A program made the position numbers and the translations under genes. A model generated the notes under the pieces. The model was not told the origin of the DNA. It saw nothing but the letters and a program-made list of their open reading frames with translations, and did no database searches. A stretch of 64,000 nt of DNA, taken from positions 21,611-85,610 of the forward strand of contig JAHEAV010000009.1 of the NCBI GenBank assembly GCA_024642565.1. The letters run 5' to 3'. The first letter of the stretch is position 1. The number at the start of each line of letters is the position of its first letter. This document shows positions 57,928 to 64,000 of the stretch, piece by piece. Source of the DNA: Erythrobacter sp. GTDB taxonomy: Bacteria; Pseudomonadota; Alphaproteobacteria; Sphingomonadales; Sphingomonadaceae.

Positions 57928-59157
57928 ATGAGTAACCCAATCGATCAGGCGAGCGCGGCCACCGACCTCTTCAGCAAATTCGATCCACTGATCCAGCAAC
58001 GCCAGCAATTGCTGGATGCAGGGGTCCAGGATCCGTTCAGCCTGGTCATGGAGAAGGTCCTTTCGCCCACTCGTGCGATTTGCAACGGGCGTGAAACGAT
58101 TCTCCTCGGCACCTACAATTACATGGGGATGACCTTTGATCCCGAGGTCATCGAAGCGGGCAAGCAAGCGCTGGACGATTATGGCACCGGCACCACCGGT
58201 AGCCGGGTGCTCAACGGCACCTACCAGGGCCACAAGGAATGCGAAGACGCGCTCAAGGAATTCTACGGGATGGACCATGCCATGGTCTTTTCCACGGGTT
58301 ACCAGGCCAATCTCGGCATCATCAGCACGATCGCCGGAAAAGGCGATTACGTAGTGCTCGATATCGACAGCCACGCCAGCATCTGGGACGGGTGCGCCAT
58401 GGGCAATGCGGAAATCGTGCCCTTCAAGCACAATGATATCGAAGCCATGGAAAAACGGCTGAAACGCATTCCGGAAGGGGCAGGCAAACTGGTCGTTCTC
58501 GAAGGTGTCTATTCGATGCTTGGCGATATTGCGCCGCTCAAGGAAATGGTCCGGGTGGCCAAGGAAAACGGCGCGATGGTGCTGGTGGATGAAGCGCATT
58601 CCATGGGTTTCATCGGTGAAAACGGTCGCGGCGTGGCTGAAGCCGAAGGCGTTATGGACGATGTCGATTTCGTGATTGGAACTTTTTCCAAAAGCGTCGG
58701 GACGGTCGGCGGATTTTGCGTTTCCAACCACCCCAAGTTCGAAATAATGCGGTTGGTGTGCCGCCCTTATGTATTTACCGCCAGCTTGCCGCCCAGTGTG
58801 GTGGCCACAGCAGCAACGTCGATCCGCAAGTTGATGCACGGTTCAAACAAGCGGGCACATTTGTGGGAGAATTCGAAGAATCTCCACGGCGGGCTCAAGG
58901 CACTGGGCTTCCAGCTTGGCACCGATTCTCCGCAAAGCGCGATTATCGCGGTAATCATGCCTGATCTGGAGCGCGGGGCAATGATGTGGGAGGCGCTGCT
59001 CAACGAAGGTCTCTACGTCAATCTCGCGCGTCCGCCGGCAACGCCGGCAAATATGACCTTGCTGCGCTGTTCGCTATGTGCCGAACATAGCGAGGAGGAG
59101 GTACGCACCATCCTTGGCATGTTTGAACGGGCTGGAAAGGCCGTGGGGATTATCTAG
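57928..59157 (+). CDS. spt: Serine palmitoyltransferase (alpha-oxoamine synthase)
   Basis: LLGTYNYMGMTFDPEVIEAGKQALDDYGTGTTGSRVLNGTYQGHKECEDALKEFYG...LVDEAHSMGFIGENGRG...GTFSKSVGTVGGF. Confidence 0.93.
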   Translation: MSNPIDQASAATDLFSKFDPLIQQRQQLLDAGVQDPFSLVMEKVLSPTRAICNGRETILLGTYNYMGMTFDPEVIEAGKQALDDYGTGTTGSRVLNGTYQGHKECEDALKEFYGMDHAMVFSTGYQANLGIISTIAGKGDYVVLDIDSHASIWDGCAMGNAEIVPFKHNDIEAMEKRLKRIPEGAGKLVVLEGVYSMLGDIAPLKEMVRVAKENGAMVLVDEAHSMGFIGENGRGVAEAEGVMDDVDFVIGTFSKSVGTVGGFCVSNHPKFEIMRLVCRPYVFTASLPPSVVATAATSIRKLMHGSNKRAHLWENSKNLHGGLKALGFQLGTDSPQSAIIAVIMPDLERGAMMWEALLNEGLYVNLARPPATPANMTLLRCSLCAEHSEEEVRTILGMFERAGKAVGII

Positions 59158-59300
59158 AGATACCAGCCGATCAGGCCCGCCAAAAGGTATCCTTACTGCG
59201 ATCTGGCAGGCGCGGCTGGTTGTTGCCGCTGATCTGCGATCATCCCTCTACAGTGCCCAAGCTTGACTTATATTAGCACATTCTTATTTAGTGCTTCCTA

Positions 59301-59636
59301 ATGACCCAGCTACTGAAGACACCAATGGATCCAGCCACCTTTGCCGCCCATGCGGAAGCGGTGGCAGAGTTGCTCAAAGCCCTTGGGAATCAGAAGCGGC
59401 TCATGGTCATGTGCAAGCTCGCAGAGCATGGCGAGATGACTGTCGGTGATCTCGCAACGGATGTGGGCCTGTCGCAATCGGCCTTGTCACAGCACCTCGC
59501 CCGGCTTCGGGCGGAGGATCTGGTTGCCTATCGCCGGGAGGCGCAAGTCCTTTGGTACCGGATCGCAGATCCGCGCTGCGAGACGCTTCTGGCCACACTT
59601 TATCAATTGTATTGTAACCACGGGGCGCAAGAATGA
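59301..59636 (+). CDS. ArsR/SmtB-fold regulator, BigR/SqrR-like
   Basis: VAELLKALGNQKRLMVMCKLAEHGEMTVGDLATDVGLSQSALSQHLARLRAEDLVAYRREAQVLWYRIADPRCETLLATLYQLYCNHG; Cys38/Cys93/Cys105. Confidence 0.88.
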   Translation: MTQLLKTPMDPATFAAHAEAVAELLKALGNQKRLMVMCKLAEHGEMTVGDLATDVGLSQSALSQHLARLRAEDLVAYRREAQVLWYRIADPRCETLLATLYQLYCNHGAQE

Positions 59637-59667
59637 CCTTGGCCGCCAAAAGCGATGGCTTGATCTG

Positions 59668-60450
59668 ATGGATCCGGAAACGATCGCAGCCGCGCTGTTT
59701 GCGGGATCGTTAATCGGTTTCGTGCTGGGCCTGGTTGGCGGCGGCGGGTCGATTATGGCAGTGCCGCTGCTGGTATATCTGGTTGGCGTGCATTCGCCGC
59801 ATATGGCGATCGGAACAGCGGCTGTTGCTGTGGCGCTGAATGCGCTGGTCGGCCTGGTTGGCCATGCTCGGTCAAACAACGTAAAATGGCCCTGTGCGCT
59901 GGTTTTCGCGGGATCCGGCATGGTCGGTGCCGCGACAGGCGCGGCAGCGGGTAAGGCCATGGACGGAGGCCATTTGCTTGGGCTCTTCGGTCTTCTGATG
60001 GTCGGCGTTGGCTTGGCCATGCTGCGCGGCCGCAAGTCGGGTGAGGTTCCCGATGTGCACCTGACCAAGCAAAGCGCACCCACCTTGTTGCCTCGTTTGA
60101 TCCCGATAGGGCTTGGTGTCGGCCTGCTGGCTGGTTTTTTCGGAATTGGCGGGGGTTTCCTGATCGTTCCCGGCCTTATACTTGCAACCGGAATGCCCAT
60201 CACAATGGCGATTGGAACGTCCTTGGTGGTTGTTACCGCCTTGGGCGCCACCACCGCAGGTTCTTATGCGATGTCCGGCTTTGTAGATTGGCAATTGGTC
60301 GCCTGGCTGGTGGCTGGCGGGGTCGCGGGTAGTTTTGCCGGACGAAAGGCGGGCCAATTGTTCGAGAGCCGCAAGCGGCTGCTCGAACAAGGTTTTGCCG
60401 CTCTGGTTATTGGTGTCGGGCTATTTGTCGGTTGGAGTGCACTTAGCTAG
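59668..60450 (+). CDS. Sulfite exporter TauE/SafE (TSUP) family permease
   Basis: FAGSLIGFVLGLVGGGGSIMAVPLLVYLVGVHSPHMAIGTAAVAVALNALVG...GLLAGFFGIGGGFLIVPGLIL. Confidence 0.92.
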   Translation: MDPETIAAALFAGSLIGFVLGLVGGGGSIMAVPLLVYLVGVHSPHMAIGTAAVAVALNALVGLVGHARSNNVKWPCALVFAGSGMVGAATGAAAGKAMDGGHLLGLFGLLMVGVGLAMLRGRKSGEVPDVHLTKQSAPTLLPRLIPIGLGVGLLAGFFGIGGGFLIVPGLILATGMPITMAIGTSLVVVTALGATTAGSYAMSGFVDWQLVAWLVAGGVAGSFAGRKAGQLFESRKRLLEQGFAALVIGVGLFVGWSALS

Positions 60451-60488
60451 GTCATGATAGATTTGCTGCTCGCCCGCTTTGCACCGGA

Positions 60489-61319
60489 TCAGGCGGTCTC
60501 AGGATGCGCTTCGTTTTCGAATTTGCCTTCTGGGAACAGCGGCCAGGCCAATTGTTGGCCGAGCGAGGCTTTCGGCAGATTTTCCACCCCATAACTGCGC
60601 GGATAGGTGCGTGTAATTTTTGCAGTACCAAACAACACATCCCAGAAGAAAAGTAGATTGCCGTAATTGCCCTTGTAATGGACTGCCGGGTCGTCTGCAT
60701 GGCGGCCATGATGGGCATGATGCGTTGCCGGGGTCGAGATGGTGCGTTCGACAAGCCACATCAGGGGTGACAGCCAGGCGGTTCGGTAGAGCGGCTTGTC
60801 CCAGGCGACATCGCTATGCGCCCCGGTAATCACCAACAGCTTTACCACAATGTAGCCGGCATATACCCACCCGAGGCCCAGATAGATCAACACACCCGAC
60901 AACCAAATTCCTGGCATCATCATGTAATAGAACAGATTATTCCGATAGACGAGGCGGACGCTCATATAGCGGGCATTGTGATGGGCACGATGAAGGTTGT
61001 AGAGCCATTTGGTCGAATGGCTGGCCCGGTGCCACCAATATTGCGTCATGTCGTCAACCACGAGAAACAGCGCAACGGCGGCGAAAATATTGAGACCTGC
61101 AAGTGCCCCAGCCCATTGCGGGGCCGCCCATCCCGCCAAAGTGGCGGAGGTGAACAGCACGGCGGGCTGGGTAAGCCCCAGCAGCATGACGGTGCTGACC
61201 AGTTCGACAATCCCGTCATCGCGGGTCTGTTCGTCCTTGTTAAACAAGCCGGAGCGCCACAATTCGAGCAAGCAATAGCCGAAATAGATGCACAATATCG
61301 CGATAGTCGATGTTTTCAT
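60489..61319 (-). CDS. Sterol desaturase family protein
   Basis: DDMTQYWWHRASHSTKWLYNLHRAHHNARYMSVRLVYRNN...TPATHHAHHGRHADD. Confidence 0.9.
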   Translation of the reverse strand: MKTSTIAILCIYFGYCLLELWRSGLFNKDEQTRDDGIVELVSTVMLLGLTQPAVLFTSATLAGWAAPQWAGALAGLNIFAAVALFLVVDDMTQYWWHRASHSTKWLYNLHRAHHNARYMSVRLVYRNNLFYYMMMPGIWLSGVLIYLGLGWVYAGYIVVKLLVITGAHSDVAWDKPLYRTAWLSPLMWLVERTISTPATHHAHHGRHADDPAVHYKGNYGNLLFFWDVLFGTAKITRTYPRSYGVENLPKASLGQQLAWPLFPEGKFENEAHPETA

Positions 61320-61372
61320 GACGTGGCCTCTCCCTTGTCGGCGGCCCTTCTAGCCGATACATCGAGAATGAA

Positions 61373-62056
61373 ATGTCAGAAACTTTACATTTGGGATCGG
61401 GTCGGTCGCTGGTGGCGCCAACCCTGTTTGGCCAGCTTGATCCGCAGTTGCGCACGGAGCTGATAGGCAACGCGCCCTTGCGTCAGTTCGCCGATGGCGC
61501 ATTGATCCAGCAACGCGGTGATACACCGAGCGGTTTCTGGCTGATCAAGGAGGGCCGCGTAACCGTGGGGCAATTCCTTGCCGACGGGACATTTCGAGCA
61601 TTGGCAGTTCTGGGTTCTGGCGATTCCTACGGAGAGCTGGCGCTGTTTTCCGGTCGTCGTCGGGTTGTCGATGCTCTTGCCAGAGGGCCAGCCGATTTGC
61701 TCTGGATCGACGGGGCACGGTTCGAAGCTGCGCTGGGCCACAGCCCGCAATCGATGCGGCGGCTGCTCGGTGCTTTGGCGGAGGAGCTGCAGGAAATGCT
61801 CGATGTCGTCGCTGGATTACGCCGGGGCAGCGCGTCCCGCAGGATCGCTGCGATGCTGGTCAATCTGGCCGGGACCGGTCCAGTGCCAATCCGTGTGGCC
61901 ATCGGGCAGGAGGAATTGGGCGAGCTGGCCGGAGTTACACGTGCGACAGTCAACAAGGTATTGGCCGTGCTGGAAGCCAAGGCGATCTTGCAGCGCGGCT
62001 ATGGCGTTCTGGAGATCGCCGACCTTGGCCGATTGCGGATTGAGAGCGGTAAATAA
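61373..62056 (+). CDS. Crp/Fnr family transcriptional regulator
   Basis: cNMP-like N-domain (GFWLIKEGRVTVGQFLADGTFRALAVLGSGDSYGELALFSGRRRVVDALA) and HTH GQEELGELAGVTRATVNKVLAVLE. Confidence 0.9.
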   Translation: MSETLHLGSGRSLVAPTLFGQLDPQLRTELIGNAPLRQFADGALIQQRGDTPSGFWLIKEGRVTVGQFLADGTFRALAVLGSGDSYGELALFSGRRRVVDALARGPADLLWIDGARFEAALGHSPQSMRRLLGALAEELQEMLDVVAGLRRGSASRRIAAMLVNLAGTGPVPIRVAIGQEELGELAGVTRATVNKVLAVLEAKAILQRGYGVLEIADLGRLRIESGK

Positions 62057-62145
62057 GGCCTAGAGTTACCTGGCGTCCATTCCGCCGATCGCTCCTTCTG
62101 CCATAGGTACCGCGCTGATCTGGAAATACGGGTTTGCCGCTGGGA

Positions 62146-62820
62146 TTACTTCTGGTTCGCCAGGGCAGTATTGGCCGCGGCACATTTGTGCTGCGCGCCG
62201 GGATCACCGCCATCCAACAGGCTGATCGCCAGAATACCGCCCACCACGAAAACGATGAAGGCAGCGGTTACCAAGCCAAGATATTTGTCAATGAAGCGTT
62301 TGATCGGGGCCCCGAACAAACGAAACAGAATGCCCACGATCATGAAGCTGATCGATCTACTGACAATGCTGGCCAGGATGAATGGGACCAACGGCATATG
62401 GATGAAACCGGCTGTGATCGTCAGCAGCTTGAACGGTATCGGGGTCGCACCCTTGATCATGATGATCTCTGCCCCGTATTCCCGCAAATAGCACGCGGCG
62501 ACCGGGAAGCTTTCGGTCATGCCCAGCCAACCGAGCAACTGGGTGCCGATCGTGTCATACAGTCCCCAGCCGATGGCATAACCCAGCAGCCCGCCCGCCA
62601 CCGATGCCAAAGTGCCAACCACGGCAAACCGGATCGCCCGTTTCGGTTCGGCAAGGCACATCAATCCCAGCAACGGATGTGGCGGAATCGGGAAAAAACT
62701 CGCCTCGACAAAGGAAAACATCGCCAGCCACCATATGGCATGACGGTGCGCAGCCTTTTCCAATGTCCAGTTATACAGTCCGCGCAGCAAGGGGGTTCTC
62801 CCGCAATATTGCGCGCCCAT
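62146..62820 (-). CDS. YqaA/DedA (VTT/SNARE-associated) family membrane protein
   Basis: MFSFVEASFFPIPPHPLLGLMCLAEPKRAIRFAVVGTLASVAGGLLGYAIGWGLYD...KGATPIPFKLLTITAG. Confidence 0.85.
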   Translation of the reverse strand: MGAQYCGRTPLLRGLYNWTLEKAAHRHAIWWLAMFSFVEASFFPIPPHPLLGLMCLAEPKRAIRFAVVGTLASVAGGLLGYAIGWGLYDTIGTQLLGWLGMTESFPVAACYLREYGAEIIMIKGATPIPFKLLTITAGFIHMPLVPFILASIVSRSISFMIVGILFRLFGAPIKRFIDKYLGLVTAAFIVFVVGGILAISLLDGGDPGAQHKCAAANTALANQK

Positions 62821-62896
62821 TAGGCCAGCGCCCCACAGCGAGCAAGCGACAATGGCATCCTAATCCCAACTGATTAACCTATTTGGTACTTTTGTA

Positions 62897-62925
62897 TTGA
62901 CATCGTCACGCTATTTGGTTAGAGA
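62897..62925 (+). promoter_or_regulatory. Putative promoter of the terminase/GTA gene set
   Basis: TTGACA-N17-TAGAGA; upstream of the small terminase. Confidence 0.35.
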
Positions 62926-62952
62926 AACGGAACATCGCGATAGTGTGATTCG

Positions 62953-62979
62953 AACGGGCGGCCCAGTGGGTCGCCCGTT
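62953..62979 (+). other. Leader hairpin upstream of small terminase
   Basis: AACGGGCG-G-CCC-AGT-GGG-T-CGCCCGTT, 12-bp stem with one G-T wobble. Confidence 0.6.
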
Positions 62980-63016
62980 TGCGTTTCACGTCACACAGAC
63001 TGACGGGAAGATCGAC

Positions 63017-63538
63017 ATGGCTGGATCCGCCAAATCTGGAAAACGACACTACATCGAAATCAGACCCGAATTGTGCGAGGGCGAAACGGGGAAACTGACG
63101 CGCCATTGGCGTGATCTGTTCCTCGACATTCTGGGCGAGACATCCAATGTGCGCGAGGCCGCCCGCCGGGCCGGGGTCAACCCCAGCCGCGCTTACAAGA
63201 TCCGCCGGGAAGATCCCGGCTTTGCCGAACAATGGCACAAGGCGCTGATCGAAGGTTACGCGCATCTCGAGATGGAGACGCTCTATCGATTGCGCACCGG
63301 CACCGCCGCCGATGACAACAAGTTCGACCTGGGCAGTGCGCTGCGGCTCTTGTCCATGCACAAGGAAACAGTCGCCCGCGAACGTGCACTGCGCGGGGAA
63401 GAGAGCGAGGATGATATTCTTGCTTCGATCAACGCCAAGATTGCGGCCATGCGCGCCCGCGAACGCGCCATCGCGGAAGAATTTTCTCAGGACGGGGCCT
63501 TCTCCTTGCTGACCGACAGGAATGGTGAAATTGACTGA
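63017..63538 (+). CDS. Terminase small subunit-like protein (GTA/prophage)
   Basis: GKLTRHWRDLFLDILGETSNVREAARRAGVNPSRAYKIRREDPGFAEQWHKALIEGYAHLEMETLYRLRTG; HTH DNA-binding terminase-small/GTA ORFg1-like. Confidence 0.8.
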   Translation: MAGSAKSGKRHYIEIRPELCEGETGKLTRHWRDLFLDILGETSNVREAARRAGVNPSRAYKIRREDPGFAEQWHKALIEGYAHLEMETLYRLRTGTAADDNKFDLGSALRLLSMHKETVARERALRGEESEDDILASINAKIAAMRARERAIAEEFSQDGAFSLLTDRNGEID

Positions 63539-64000
63539 TGGCGCGGGGGAGCTGTTCGACCTTGCCCAATGGTTCAAGGCGCTGGGGGACAGCGGCCGGG
63601 CCAATTTGTACAAACAGCTCAGCAAAAAGGAACGCGATGAACTGCGCTGGTATTGGGATTTGTGGGCGCGGCCTGCCCAATCCCCTCCGCATGGCGCCTG
63701 GCAGATCTGGCTGATTTGTGCCGGGCGCGGCTTTGGCAAGACCAGGGCCGGGGCCGAGTGGGTCCGGCAGATGGCCCGAAGCCGTGCAGCACATATTGCG
63801 CTGGTCGGGGCATCGCTGGGCGAAGTCCGATCGGTCATGGTCGAAGGGGAAAGCGGCTTGCTGGCCACCGCCCCGCCCCATCGCCGGCCGCAATTCGAAC
63901 CGTCCCTGAGGCGATTGCGCTGGCCCAACGGCGCCCAGGCAACGCTCTATTCCGCTGGCGAGCCGGAAAGCCTGCGCGGCCCGCAGCACAGCCATGCCTG
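63522..64000 (+). CDS. Phage/GTA terminase large subunit (partial, runs off right edge)
   Basis: Manual translation: MVKLTDGAGELFDLAQWFKALGDSGRANLYKQLSKKERDELRWYWDLWARPAQSPPHGAWQIWLICAGRGFGKTRAGAEWVRQMARSRAAHIALVGASLGEVRSVMVEGESGLL; Walker A GRGFGKT. Confidence 0.88.
   Translation, partial: MVKLTDGAGELFDLAQWFKALGDSGRANLYKQLSKKERDELRWYWDLWARPAQSPPHGAWQIWLICAGRGFGKTRAGAEWVRQMARSRAAHIALVGASLGEVRSVMVEGESGLLATAPPHRRPQFEPSLRRLRWPNGAQATLYSAGEPESLRGPQHSHA

Noticed and set aside
62940-62980. GATTCGAAC tRNA T-arm-like string
   Set aside because: No acceptor, D-arm or anticodon arm could be assembled; the sequence is explained by the leader hairpin.

Overview
The window is a contiguous, high-GC, gene-dense chromosomal segment. 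Its gene content points to an alphaproteobacterium, probably an Erythrobacter-like Sphingomonadales (serine palmitoyltransferase, CtrA/DivK, DUF4167, DUF3572, a GTA-type terminase). This placement is inferred from gene content only. Most of it is housekeeping: polA, a Cdc48-type AAA+ ATPase, scoAB, metK, lnt, prmC-prfA-hisS, ppa, pmbA, lptB-rpoN, ctrA, trmB, maeB, mutS, a kynA-kynB-kynU operon, dksA, divK. The most notable accessory locus is at about 0.6-7.5 kb. It holds two arsenosugar-type glycosyltransferases (TIGR04282/TIGR04283-like), an SDR, an ArsM-type arsenite methyltransferase, a MerA/Lpd-like disulfide reductase, a radical SAM enzyme and an MTA phosphorylase, and looks like an organoarsenical (arsenosugar/arsenolipid) pathway with a radical SAM enzyme I do not recognise as canonical ArsS. 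Other points of interest are a lone PycTM/DUF5706 (Pycsar-effector-like) membrane protein beside a sphingolipid spt-acp pair, a candidate minus-strand sRNA with a strong terminator at about 19.7-19.86 kb, a BigR/SqrR-like persulfide-sensor regulator next to a TSUP exporter, a near-consensus CtrA box, and the start of a gene-transfer-agent/prophage packaging module (small and large terminase) with a hairpin leader at the right edge. I saw no rRNA, tRNA or CRISPR array. All product calls are from reading translated sequence, not from database searches.
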